A stretch of 64,000 nucleotides of DNA from Penium margaritaceum (Eukaryota; Streptophyta; Zygnematophyceae; Desmidiales; Peniaceae): NCBI GenBank assembly GCA_023375785.1, contig SZWC01000095.1, positions 1 to 64,000 on the forward strand, in the 5' to 3' direction. Under the pieces are notes generated by a model. That model was given only the letters and a program-made list of their open reading frames with translations. It made no database searches and was not told the origin of the DNA. Shown here piece after piece: positions 11,833 to 22,129 of the stretch. Both the position numbers and the translations under genes were made by a program. Position 1 is the stretch's first letter, and every line of letters starts with the position of its first letter.

Positions 11833-11837
11833 GGCAG
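11833..11837 (+). repeat. Copia-A target-site duplication, left
   Basis: GGCAG, identical to 17725-17729. Five bases is the normal Copia target size. Flanking sequence on both sides belongs to the hAT transposase. Confidence 0.9.
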
Positions 11838-12776
11838 TGTTGGAAATGGAAGAGAGAGGGAGCCTTGGAGCAGCGAGCATGTGTGATTGGAAGGGCATCA
11901 CTTGTGCTGAAGAATGGTTGTTCAATCACTCAAAATGATGGAGTACATATAGAGCTAGAGCTTGGGCAAGTCAGCCCTCTCACAAGCTACACCACTTAGC
12001 CATGGAGGCTAAGGCTCACACACTAGAATCCATAATCTCACACAAGGGAGGAAATCAGCCTAGCAATCAGGCTGACCACTCACACACGACCTTGAGAGCT
12101 AGAGAATGCCCTCATGGAACACTCCTAGTGGTCACATAACCCACAAACCCATGGAGAATCGCCATGTGTCCATGGCTAGCACACAAGGATCTCACCTCAC
12201 CTAAAAAGTAAGGAGAGGTACCTTTATCCTAGTCAGCACACTCTGACAAGGCAATCCTAAGACCAAGGACCTTTTTGGATATTTCTCCCATCAGGTCTTG
12301 ACCCTGGACCTCTTGCCTTTTTCTTTTCTCAGGCTAAGGCATGGAGCCATCACCCATGCCCACCCANNNNNNNNNNNNNNNNNNNNNNNNNNNNNNNNNN
12401 NNNNNNNNNNNNNNNNNNNNNNNNNNNNNNNNNNNNNNNNNNNNNNNNNNNNNNNNNNNNNNNNNNNNNNNNNNNNNNNNNNNNNNNNNNNNNNNNNNNN
12501 NNNNNNNNNNNNNNNNNNNNNNNNNNNNNNNNNNNNNNNNNNNNNNNNNNNNNNNNNNNNNNNNNNNNACATCGACGGTCCATGACCCCCGAAACTTCGA
12601 AAATTCATATCTCCCAATCCGACCGTTGGATCGGCCTCAAACTTGGACCGTAGACATTTTGCCACATGATCTTTCCAATGGTGAAATCGGATTGGCAATC
12701 GGAGTAGGAATCTGGTACTTTCCTGGAACTTGCTCCTGTGGACCTGAAATTGAGCCGGATGGCTCCCTTTCCAACA
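11838..12776 (-). repeat. Copia-A 3' LTR (left in window), containing an N gap
   Basis: The ends are TGTTGGAA and TTCCAACA. It has 939 bases as written, of which 202 are N (12367-12568), leaving 737 against 738 in the partner LTR. The gap therefore hides about one base. The polypurine tract follows at about 12777-12788 (ATCTCCCACTTT on the plus strand). Confidence 0.92.
12367..12568. other. Assembly gap (202 N) inside an LTR
   Basis: Comparison with the partner LTR shows the flanks are contiguous apart from about one base, so the written length is not physical. Confidence 0.9.
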
Positions 12777-12795
12777 ATCTCCCACTTTGCCGCAG

Positions 12796-15700
12796 TCAGA
12801 TTGGGCTGAGTCCACATGCCTTCATGCAGAACTGCTGCTTCTCACGGGTCACTGGCTTGGTGCAGAAATCAGCAACCTGCTTGCTCGTTGGAGTAAACTC
12901 CAGCTTGATAGCACCCTCCTGGACCATGGGCCTGATGAAGTGATATGCGATGTCAATGTGCTTGGTGCATGCATGGTGCTCAGGATTCTTGGCGAGTGCG
13001 ATTGCGCTCAGGTTGTCGACGCGCATAGGAACTGGAACTGCTGCACTCCCACTCATCTCTGCCATGAGACGTTGGAGCCAAACTGCTTCCTTGGCTCCAA
13101 AGCTGAGAGATACGTACTCAGCTTCTGTACTCGAGGTGGCCACGACCACCTGCCGCTTGCTGCACCAGCTGATGGCTCCACCATTCATGAGGAACACATG
13201 TCCAGAGATGGACTTGCGGTCCTCAGGGTTTGAAGCCCAATCTGCGTCTGTGTAGCCGATGATGCTGTTGTCATTGCCGTTGTAGGTGATGCCAATGTTG
13301 ATGGTTCCAGCAAGGTAGCGGAAGATCCGCTTCACTGCCTTCTGGTGCTCCGGTCCGGGATTAGCCATGTGCTGGCTCACAGCGCTCACAGCCTGTNTCA
13401 AGAATGCCGTCTTGACATCCATGTGGTGAACCTCGAAGTCCTCAGCTGCTGCATAAGAGAGGAGCGTGCGCACAGAGGCAAACTTTGCAACGGGGGCAAA
13501 AGTTTCTGTGTAGTCGATGCCCTCCTGCTGCGAGTAGCCCTTGGCGACCAGCCTCGCCTTGTACTTTTCCAGGTTACCATCTGCTCCCCGCTTCCTCTTG
13601 AAGACCCACTTGCACTCGATCACTTTACGTCCAGGTGGACGCTCAGTCAGCTCCCACGTGCCGTTGTCCAGCTGTGACTGTATCTCTTGCTGTACGGCTT
13701 GCGCCCAATCTGTTGCATCCGGTGCAGCCATGGCCTCCTTGTATGACGTTGGCTCATCTGAATCTGCTGCAACTGCAACGTTCATCTGTTCTGGTTTCTG
13801 CAGCATCCAGAAATGGCCGCGCTCACCAGGCTTGTAATGCACCCTAAGAGGGTACCTCCGACCTGGAGCTGGAGCGTTAGCAGGCGGCTGACGCGGTGCG
13901 GCTGGCACAACTGCTTGTGCTGGTGGTGCTACATCTCCCTCTGCTTCTGCCGATGAAGCTGCTGTATCTGCTGCATCAGACATGGGAGAGTAGAGTGATT
14001 CTCCCACTGTCACGGTAGAGGAAGGATCGGGAGAAACTGGGTCAGGAAGAATTTCTGCTCCCACTGCCTCGTCAGCTGCTGTTTCTGTTGCCTCTTCACA
14101 CACAATGTTGGTGCCGATGACGTTGCTCTCATTGAAGACGACATCCCTGGAGATGATGACGTGGCCTGTATCCCTCTCGTAGANAGGCGATACGCCTTGC
14201 TTGCCACGTCGTAGCCAATCATCAGCATCTGCGCACTCTTCGCGTCCCACTTTTGCCGCTTCTCCTTTGGCACGTGCATGTGCGCCAAGCTGCCAAACGC
14301 GCGAAGATGACCCACGCTCGGCTTCTTGCCGAACCACGCCTCGTACAGCGTCATCTGCTCCAGCGCCTTAGTTGGACTACGGTTCTTGATGTAGACCGCA
14401 GTGCTCACAGCTTCAGCCCAGAAGTCGTAGGTCAGCCGAGCCGCGTGCAGCATGGAGCGCGCCGACTCCACAATGGTACGGTTGGCGCGTTCTGCTACGC
14501 CGTTCTGCTGTGGCGAGTACGGCGCGGTACGCTGCGCCTTGATGCCAGCTGCTGCGAGGTAGTCCTGGAACTCCTTGCTTAGGTATTCTCCACCGCGATC
14601 GCTGCGCAGCGCCTTGATCTTCTTGCCGGTCTGGTTCTCCATCATGGCCTTGAACTCCTTGAACCTGTCAAAACACTGGTCCTTGGAGGAAAGGAAGTAC
14701 ACAGTAGTGTAACGGCTGAAATCATCAATGAACGTGAGAAAATACCTAGAGCCTCCAAAGCTCTGGGTCTCCATTGGTCCGCACAAGTCTGTGTGGACCA
14801 GCTCCAACACCCCTTTTGCACGCTCCCCTGCTCCAGAGAACGCCTCGCGGTGCTGCTTCCCCTCCAAACAGCCAATGCATAACTGCTGCTCAAAGTTAGA
14901 GATGGTAGGTAGGTAACGCACCATCTGCTTTGCTTGAAGCTGTTGTAAGGCGCGCATGCCAATGTGGCCGTAGCGTGCATGCCAGATCTTGCCATCTGTC
15001 GCCTGCACCACTGCTGCAAGACTCTGCTCACGCGGGATCTTGGTCGCCCCCAGTAGGCGGTACATGTCGCCCTCCTTCACCGACTTGGCCAAATCCTCTC
15101 CTGTTTCCTTGTCGAGGATGTAGCCGTAATCATCGTCAAAAACGACGCGTAGTCCTGTGTTTGTGAGAGAGGACACTGAGAGAAGGTTGAACGCAGCATT
15201 AGGCACATACAGCACGCCATGGAACACTCCCACTTCAATGCCACGCGGGGTCTCCAACCACATCTCCACAATCCTAATCCCCATTGCATACACCACCCGA
15301 TCATCACCCAAAGCAATCGGACGGGGGGGAATGGAGAGCAGCTGCATGAACCACTCCTTGTGGTGCGTCAGACTCTTGGTACACCCCGAGTCCTTGTACC
15401 ACGCCAGATCCACCTTTTCCTTCTGCGACATGTCAGACTTCGCCATGAAGAGGCGGTCGCGCACCTCCTTGGCAACGTTCATGTTGCCAAAATGGCGCAC
15501 GCCAGTCTGGTTCTGCTGCTGCTGCTGCTGCTGGCGTTGTTGTAACTGCTGTTGCTGTTGCTGTGGAGATTGCTGCTTTTGCTGCTACTGCTGCTGCTCC
15601 TTCTGGTCCCTCTTGAACTTGAAGCACTCTTTCTTGTAGTGCCCCTCTTTCTGGCAATAGTGGCACTTGCCCTTCTTCTTTCCTCTCTGCTGCCCAGACT

Positions 15701-16339
15701 GCTGCTGCTGCTAGTTGCGTGAGCCCATGGCCATGAAAGCTGCTTCACTGTTGTTGGTGCCATTGCGTTTTGCTGCATTGCGACGCAATTCCACCTGCAC
15801 CAGGTGTGTGTAGATGAAGTCGAGGTCGAGAGTTGGTTGGCACTCCAGCGTCTCTCGCACCGTGTCGTAGCTGGTTGGGAGTCCCCTCAGCAAGAGGAGG
15901 ATGAAGCGCGTCTCTTCCATAGGGTTGCCGGCCGCTCTCAGCTGCTTCGCCAGCTCCTTGGTCCTGTCCAGATACGCCTCCATCCCTTCACCACCCTGCA
16001 TTTTCAGCGCCATCATCTTTTCCTCCAAAAGCATGAGGAATGCAAGATCCTTGCTCTCATACTTCTTGCACAATGTGTCCCACCCCTCCTTTGCAGTAGN
16101 ACAGCTGCAGAAGAACCCGCATCAGCTGCACCCTTTTGCGGCGTCTTCCCCGCCACCACCTGCGCTGCGGTGATGCCTTTTGCCTGTGGAACTGGAGCCG
16201 GCTCGTCGCCGCTCACCACCTCCCACAAGCCCCTCTCCTCCAAAAGGAGGCGGGTACGGATCTTCCAAAACGTGAAGTTGGCGCGTCCCTCCAGCCTCTC
16301 CAAAGGCTGGGCTGCTGTCACAACGCCAGCTGCTGCCAT
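12796..16339 (-). pseudogene. Copia-A gag-pol region of the youngest copy
   Basis: Gag starts at the ATG at 16339 (MAAAGVVTAAQPLERLEGRANFTFWKIRT), with the copia-type Gag domain, a CCHC knuckle CHYCQKEGHYKKECF near 15630-15670 and a Gln-rich tail (CAG repeats 15500-15600). Protease follows near 15390 (WYKDSGCTKS), then the gag-pre-integrase zinc region (WHARYGHIGMRAL ... CIGCLEGKQHREAFS, 14860-14980) and the integrase core with D, D and E positions (14470-14830). Then come reverse transcriptase (MDVKTAFL near 13400) and RNase H to GLSP near 12796. One polyprotein is the family norm. It is a fossil with a few breaks; N joins at 13397, 14184 and 16100 fall inside it. Confidence 0.88.
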
Positions 16340-16986
16340 TCTGAGCCTTGGTGATGCTCAGCGCTGCCCTTGGATGGCGGCGCTACCCCTGCTTCTGCTG
16401 CTGCTTCTGCCAGAAATCTGTCTGACAGAAAATGGACTGTAGATGCCAGCAGACTGGGAATTTTAAAAAGCTGAGCCCACCACTGGAAAATTCAGCTCAA
16501 AACATTTCAGATCGACCCATAAAACAGGGTCATCAACAGGGGATTTCAAAAGATATGCCCTCTTGAAAACAGGGTATGCTTCTGCTCCTACTCCAACTCA
16601 GGCCAGCCAGCTTGTAAACAACGTTTCTCCCAAACGAATCAATGGAATGCAAATATTTTTGCTTCAATGGAAAGCTTAGGAGAAATACTACAATTCGCAT
16701 GTGCCACTTTTTAAATTTGACAAAGAAAGAAGAGAGTTATGGTCATCACAAGGCGACAGTCTTACTCATAGAGAAGAGTGTAGCCCTGGCCGACCTCGTT
16801 TTGAGCATAACTCTCTATCCGACCGTTGGATCTTTGCGATCTTGGGCTCGTTGGAAAGCTTGTCTTTGGAACTTGAAGATCCAGTGGTTGATTGTCAAAT
16901 TTGGTGAAGGTCTCACCCCAACCCGTCACTCTCAACGTGACGGCCTGTGCTGGCTAAAAGTGGCAGAACTTGGCTTTGATACCAAA

Positions 16987-17724
16987 TGTTGGAAATGGAA
17001 GAGAGAGGGAGCCTTGGAGCAGCGAGCATGTGTGATTGGAAGGGCATCACTTGTGCTGAAGAATGGTTGTTCAATCACTCAAAATGATGGAGTACATATA
17101 GAGCTAGAGCTTGGGCAAGTCAGCCCTCTCACAAGCCACACCACTTAGCCATGGAGGCTAAGGCTCACACACTAGAATCCATAATCTCACACAAGGGAGG
17201 AAATCAGCCTAGCAATCAGGCTGACCACTCACACACGACCTAGAGAGCTAGAGAATGCTCTCATGGCACACTCCTAGTGGTCACATAACCCACAAACCCA
17301 TGGAGAATCGCCATGTGTCTATGGCTAGCACACAAGGATCTCACCTCACCTAAAAAGTAAGGAGAGGTACCTTTATCCTAGTCAGCACACTCTGACAAGG
17401 CAATCCTAAGACCAAGGACCTTTTTGGATATTTCTCCCATCAGGTCTTGACCCTGGACCTCTTGCCTTTTTCTTTTCTCAGGCTAAGGCATGGAGCCATC
17501 ACCCATGCCCACCCACACATCGACGGTCCATGACCCCCAAAACTTCGAAAATTCATATCTCCCAATCCGACCGTTGGATCGGCCTCAAACTTGGACCGTA
17601 GACATTTTGCCACATGATCTTTCCAATGGTGAAGTCGGATTGGCAATCGGAGCAGGCATCTGGTACTTTCCTGGAACTTGCTCCTGTGGACCTGAAATTG
17701 AGCCGGATGGCTCCCTTTCCAACA
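16987..17724 (-). repeat. Copia-A 5' LTR (right in window)
   Basis: 738 bp, ends TGTTGGAA and TTCCAACA. The primer site lies next to it at 16974-16986 with one difference from TGGTATCAGAGCC. A TATA-like CTATATGTACTCC lies near 17088-17103 on the element strand. Confidence 0.93.
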
Positions 17725-17729
17725 GGCAG
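17725..17729 (+). repeat. Copia-A target-site duplication, right
   Basis: GGCAG, identical to 11833-11837, directly after the LTR end CCAACA. Confidence 0.9.
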
Positions 17730-19029
17730 TGTGGTCTGCATCCCTAGTCAGACCGCTGGCATCACGCGAGAACAAGTGGACTGAGCCCATTGCATTGACT
17801 GCCATTGCATTGTAAATTGGCCTGATCTGCCTATCGGACCACTCATCAACTGCTAGACTGGAGCCATACGTTGTCCATCTCTGCTTCAAAGGCACGTCTA
17901 GCTCAACAAGCTGTGCATCCAGTTTCGGGAGCAAGTCATCCACCACTGTACCTCTGGCTGGCAACCTAAAGCTCGGTGTTGTCTTCTTTGCTGACTTGAT
18001 GACATCCATGAGTGCTGGCTCCCGACAAAAGGAGATGGGTAAAGCAGCAATGCACATGAGTTTCACTATGTCCAGCTGGCAGTTCACGTTGTTCGTCCAA
18101 TCAGAGTGCTCAACCATGGTGGATTGTCGAAAAGAGGCGGCCTTGTTGATGTCAAAGAGAGGCATCTCACCCTCAAGTCTTGTTGTGGCTGCCTGCCTGC
18201 TTGGACCTGCCGCGTCCCCAGCATCGTCATCACTGGAGTCGTACTACAACGTCAATCCCCCGTCGGCTGCTTGGGCTGCTTTCTCCTCGGCCTCCCACAA
18301 CTTGAGCCACGGCACCGGTTTGTCCTTTGTCCCCCATTTCGTGCCCTCTCCCTTGTACAGCTTCACGCAGTATGGCTGCCATCCTGCCGGCGGCGGTGGA
18401 AATCGCTCCATGCCCAATGCGTCCCTGCATGTTGGTAGAGGATGGGGACACTTCCCCACATTCGGGTTGTTGCAGGCGAAGTGGCCGCGGATGCGGTCAC
18501 ACGTCCTGCTCATCCTCTTCGCGCACGAGCCACAGACAAATCCCGCCTTTTTGCTGCTCGTTGGCTTGGGCTCGCAGTGCTTGGATAGTTCTTTGGTGAG
18601 GAAATCACCGGTGAGGACCCGTTTCTTCGGTGGATTCCACTTATGGGCATCGAATTGTGCCGATAGNGGATGGGGACACTTCCCCACATTCGGGTTGTTG
18701 CAGGCGAAGTGGCCGCGGATGCGGTCACACGTCCTGCTCATCCTCTTCGCGCACGAGCCACAGACAAATCCCGCCTTTTTGCTGCTCGTTGGCTTGGGCT
18801 CGCAGTGCTTGGATAGTTCTTTGGTGAGGAAATCACCGGTGAGGACCCGTTTCTTCGGTGGATTCCACTTATGGGCATCGAATTGTGCCGATAGAGCGGA
18901 TACAACAGCTACCGTGGGACTGGAACATGTGGTGGATGTTCGGTTTGAGCAGGTGTTGGAATTAGGCTGAGAAGACGCCATGGTGGGAGGAATGCACCAG
19001 TGCACCGGCCTCAGGCGCAAGTGTGCCAA
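17730..19029 (-). pseudogene. hAT transposase, N-terminal third (BED finger and start of DUF659)
   Basis: The first ATG of the frame is at 19029 and a second, equally likely start (MASSQPNSN) is at 18981. Counting from the latter, a BED-type zinc finger lies near residues 73-100 (CGSC...RIRGHFAC...GKC). The DUF659-like part of the hAT core begins about residue 260, with the first candidate catalytic Asp in SLAVDEWSD (about 303). One in-frame TAG lies at 18244-18246. The segment 18440-18666 is written twice around an N at 18667, adding a false 76 codons that keep the frame. At 17725-17729 the frame meets the Copia-A LTR and its target site. With the second half the protein would be about 1,005 codons long, which is long for the family because of the C-terminal tail. 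Confidence 0.85.
18440..18894. other. False duplication of 227 bp around an N (assembly join)
   Basis: Bases 18440-18666 and 18668-18894 are identical by eye, separated by a single N at 18667. An exact copy right up to an N is what two overlapping contig ends joined without merging would give. The hAT transposase reads normally through one copy. Confidence 0.88.
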
Positions 19030-19824
19030 AGTGTTGGGTTCAGCACGGAACAGGGGGGAGGTTTGTTACTGCCATTGGTACAAGTCTTGCACCGATAGCG
19101 GTGCAAGTCTTGCTTGTGTCGGACGCAAAGAAGTGTGGCTCAATCGTACTGAAATGTCGTTGGATGGCGTCGAGGCGCAACGTCATTGAGTGACACGTTG
19201 CTATATGGTTTCGATCGATATTTCATTCACACCTGGTACATCCTTCACACATTCGATCATTCAACCCGGGCCATACGATTGGTTTGAACGACTAAACACT
19301 CAAATAACTATAGTTGACACAATGTCACGATGTTCCGGAAAGATTCATGTACAACATTTTTTTTGACTTTTTACAGTCGGACATATTCCATATGTATCGA
19401 CCAAACCTGTGAAATTATGTGTCATTTTTCGTACATAAGGTACTTGAATAAACTATGCAAACCATTTTTTCCACAACAAAAATATCGGCTCATGCGGATA
19501 TTCTCAAGTCCGAGGTTCGACATGTGATTGGCCATTGCCATGGCGGCTCAGGATGAGGGCAAGCTGTGCCACAGAATGAAGCCTGTCTAAGTACAACGTA
19601 TGATGCGTGGACATCATTGGTTGAATCAGGTTGATACATGCCAACTGTCATGAACTGTGCCATGTAATGTGCTTTCAGCAGGATGCGTGCATGGAAAACA
19701 GAGTGTCGCTCTGGGAACTGAACGTGCAATGTTCTCCGTGCGAGACTTATCCTCAGTGGGTACTTGGGCTCGTGGGAAAAAACAGTCTCGCATGGTCTTG
19801 AGTGCCCCCTCGCCTTCTACACCA
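19030..19824. other. hAT 5' non-coding region
   Basis: About 800 bases lie upstream of the transposase, with no recognisable coding sequence. An A/T-rich stretch (19310-19480) and a perfect 8-bp hairpin at 19087-19106 are the only structures I see. The transposase promoter presumably lies here, but no convincing TATA element can be fixed. Confidence 0.5.
19087..19106. repeat. Perfect hairpin in the hAT 5' region
   Basis: TTGCACCG, a four-base loop ATAG, then CGGTGCAA. The stem is eight base pairs. Its role is unknown. Confidence 0.6.
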
Positions 19825-19902
19825 CATCGATGTTACATCGATGCCTCTCGAGGTACCGATGTCGTTGTAGCCGGCCCCCTACGAGCAACGAAGTCAGCTC
19901 TG
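19825..19902 (-). repeat. hAT right terminal and subterminal region
   Basis: On the minus strand this starts CAGAGCTGACTTCGT and goes on to CATCGGTACCTCGAG and two CATCGATG motifs. It mirrors the left end in motif order, though identity is modest outside the motifs. Confidence 0.7.
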
Positions 19903-19910
19903 CTGAGGAA
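19903..19910 (+). repeat. hAT target-site duplication, right
   Basis: CTGAGGAA, partner of CTGAGCAC at 9339-9346. Immediately after it the Copia-A RNase H sequence resumes (CATGCACACACCAAGCACAT). Confidence 0.75.
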
Positions 19911-20723
19911 CATGCACACACCAAGCACATTGACATCGCATATCACTTCATCAGGCACATGATGTAAGAGGGTGCTATCAAGCTGTAGTTTACTCCAACC
20001 AGTAAACAGGTCGCTGATTTCTACACCAAGCCAGTGACCCGTGAGAAGCAGCATTTCTGCATGAAGGCATGTGGACTCAGTCCAGTCTGACTGCGGCAAA
20101 GTGGGAGATTGTTGTAAAAGGAGCCATCCGGCTCTGTTTCAGGTCCATAGGAGTAAGTTCCAGGAAAGTACCAAATGCTTGCTCTGCCCATCAATCCAAC
20201 TTCACTATTATAAAGATCAGGTGGCAACATGTCTACGATCCAAGTTTGAGGCCAATCCAACAGTCAGATGGGGAGATATGAATTTTCAAAGTTTTCGTGG
20301 TCATTGACCGCCGATATCCGGGTAACGATGGGCAATGGCTCCATGCCTCAGCCAAATAAAAGAAAAAGGTAAGAGGTCCAGGGTCAAGACTTGATGGGAG
20401 AATTATCCAAAAAAGTCCTAGATTCTTGGGTTGCCTTATCACAGTGTGCTAACTGGGAAAAAGGTACCTCTCCTTACGTTTTAAGTGAGGTGAGATCCTT
20501 GTGTACTAGCCATGGACACATGGCAATTCTCTATGGGATTGTGGGTTATGTAACCACTAGTAGTGTGCCATGAGAACATTTTCTAGCTCTCTAGGTTGTG
20601 TGCGAGTGGTCAGCCTGATTGCTAGGCTGATTTCCTCCCTCGTGTGTGTTTATGGACTCTTGTGTGTGAGCCTTAGCCCCCATGGCGAAGTGGTGTGGCT
20701 TGTGAGAGGGCTGACTTGCCCAA
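19911..20723 (+). mobile_element. Copia-A element, right part (continues 4198-9346)
   Basis: After the hAT target site the Copia-A sequence resumes with the end of RNase H (THTKHIDIAYHFIRH), the polypurine tract AAAGTGGGAGAT at about 20098-20109 and a 3' LTR from 20110 that is cut near 20723. The two halves belong to one plus-strand fossil. Confidence 0.85.
20110..20723 (+). repeat. Copia-A 3' LTR, truncated
   Basis: It starts TGTTGTAAAAGGAGCC right after the polypurine tract and lacks the last ~120 bases of a full LTR. It is joined directly to the 3' end of a minus-strand Copia-A element. Confidence 0.85.
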
Positions 20724-22124
20724 ACCCTCCTTTCCCATCAATCTCCCAGTTTGCCGTAGTCAGACGTGACTGAGTCCACATGCCTTCATGCAGAACTACT
20801 GGTTCTCACGGGTCAGTGGCTTGGTACAGAAATTAGCGACCTGCTTGTTGGTTGGAGTAAACTCCCGCTTGATAGCACCCTCCAAGACTATTTGCCTAAT
20901 GAGGTGACATGCGATGTCAATGTCCTTAGTACGTGCATGACACTCAGGATTCTTGGCAAGTACAATTGCGTTCTAGTTGTCAACACGCGGAAGAACTGGA
21001 ACAGCTACACTGCCACTCATCTCCGCCATGAGACACTGAAGTCAAACTGCTTCCTTGGCTCCAAAGGTGAGAGAGACGTACTCAGATTCCGTGCTTGATG
21101 TGGCTACGACCACCTGCTGCTTGCTGCACCAGCTCATGGCCCCACCATTCATGAGGAACACATGTCCAGAGATGGATTTGCAGTCCTTAGGGTTTGAAGC
21201 CCAATCTACGTCTGTATAGCCGATGATATTGTCATCGTTGCCATTTTAGGTGATGCCGATATTGATGGTTCCAGCAAGGCAGCAGAAGATTCGCTTCACT
21301 ACCTTCTAGTGCTTAGGTCCGGGACTCGCCATGTAGTGGATCACAGTGTTAATAGCCTCTGCAAAGTTCGGCCTGGTTGCCACCATCAGGTACATGAGAT
21401 TGCTGCCGGTGCTTTGGTACTTTTGCCGCTCAGCTGCATCCGCTTCTCCAAGTAAGCTCATGAGGTACTCTCGCGTCTCCAGCGGCATGTTGATGGGTTT
21501 GGCCTCTGCCATGCCGAACCGCTGCAAGAAATCCTTGATATAGCGGCTCTGTTGCAGCAAGAGAGAGCGTGATTAGCGGTCACGCGTGATCTGGATACTG
21601 AGGAAGTATGATGCCTCCCCAAGATCAGACATCTGGAAGCGCTCCTACATGGCCTCCTTGAACTCCTGCAGTGCAGACATGCTGTTGGAAAAAAGGAGCG
21701 TGTCACCCACGCTGCCAGCGATAGACGCTGTAGTCATAGTCACTGCGCTCAAACCCCATGTACTACAGCGCCGCATCAAATTTCTGGTTCCAAGCAAGCG
21801 ACACTTGCTTGAGGTCCTACAACGACTTCTACAGCTTGCAAACCAGGTGCTCCTGGCTATCCATGACGAATCCCTCCGGCTGCTCCATATAGATCTCCTC
21901 CTCCAAGCCACAGTTCAAGAATGCTATCTTGACATCCATGTGGTGAATCTCGAAGTCCTCAGCTGCGGCATAAGAAAGGAACGTGTGCACAGAGGTAAAC
22001 TTTGCAATAGGAGCAAAGGTTTCCGTGTAGTCAATGCCTTCTTGCTTCAAATAGCTCTTGGCGACCAGCCTCGCCTTGTACTTTTTGAGGTTGCCATCTT
22101 CGCCCATCTTCTTCTTGAATACCC

Positions 22125-22129
22125 ACTTG
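22125..22129 (+). repeat. Copia-B target-site duplication, left
   Basis: ACTTG, identical to 28714-28718. The Copia-A reverse transcriptase region is interrupted here. Confidence 0.9.

Larger units (their letters stand above)
9844..11837 (-). pseudogene. hAT transposase, C-terminal two thirds
   Basis: This continues the frame of 17730-19029 across the nested Copia-A. It encodes the rest of the RNase H-like core: the second catalytic Asp in VICDNASVN, the hAT-typical CxxH in GCYAHNIDLIMKD, then the insertion domain. The C-terminal dimerisation domain (PVLRDLALKLLSQPCSSYECEHVFST, residue about 695 for the candidate catalytic Glu) is followed by RRNRLKVSTRELLVRCNVCL. Beyond residue ~740 is an unusual tail: a very acidic stretch (EDDMESDDEGEDEEEEVEE), about nine GEGAAG-like hexapeptides and a basic Ala/Arg-rich end. 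In-frame TAG codons lie at 11146-11148 and 10972-10974. The terminal TAG is at 9844-9846, with an in-frame TGA five codons further on. No frameshift is seen. It is called a pseudogene because of the Copia insertion and stops. Confidence 0.85.
11838..17724 (-). mobile_element. Copia-A element, youngest copy, nested in the hAT transposon
   Basis: This is a full-length minus-strand Ty1/copia element with both LTRs (11838-12776 and 16987-17724) and a perfect 5-bp target duplication GGCAG (11833-11837 and 17725-17729). Both flanks are the hAT transposase frame. By eye the two LTRs differ at about nine of 736 comparable bases (~1.2%), the lowest of any pair I compared here, so it is the most recent insertion among them. 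Parts from right to left are leader, gag, protease, integrase, reverse transcriptase (partly lost at an N join) and RNase H. It looks nearly whole, with a handful of breaks, some of which are assembly joins. Confidence 0.93.
9347..19902 (-). mobile_element. hAT DNA transposon, carrying a nested Copia-A
   Basis: The ends read CAGTGTTGACCTTGG (left) and, on the minus strand, CAGAGCTGACTTCGT (right), matching at 10 of 15 positions with the CAG start usual for hAT. Flanking 8-bp sites are CTGAGCAC (9339-9346) and CTGAGGAA (19903-19910), six of eight alike. Outside them the Copia-A RNase H region continues, so the hAT inserted there. Without the nested Copia-A and one copy of its target site (5,892 bases) the transposon is about 4.66 kb, or 4.44 kb after also removing a false duplication at 18667. 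It encodes one minus-strand transposase. Subterminal ATCGAT-rich motifs sit near both ends. Confidence 0.9.

Noticed and set aside
15157-15639. A cysteine-rich plus-strand frame (runs of Cys)
   Set aside because: It is the shadow of the CAG repeats encoding the Gln-rich tail of Gag on the other strand.
9844-19029. A changed nuclear genetic code in which TAG (and TAA) means glutamine, suggested by internal TAG codons in the hAT gene and a similar lean elsewhere
   Set aside because: Better-kept copies use CAG at most conserved glutamine positions, stops of other kinds and at other residues also occur in the window, and all genes here are decaying transposon genes. Deamination at CAG sites explains the pattern without a new code. 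Host genes would be needed to decide.
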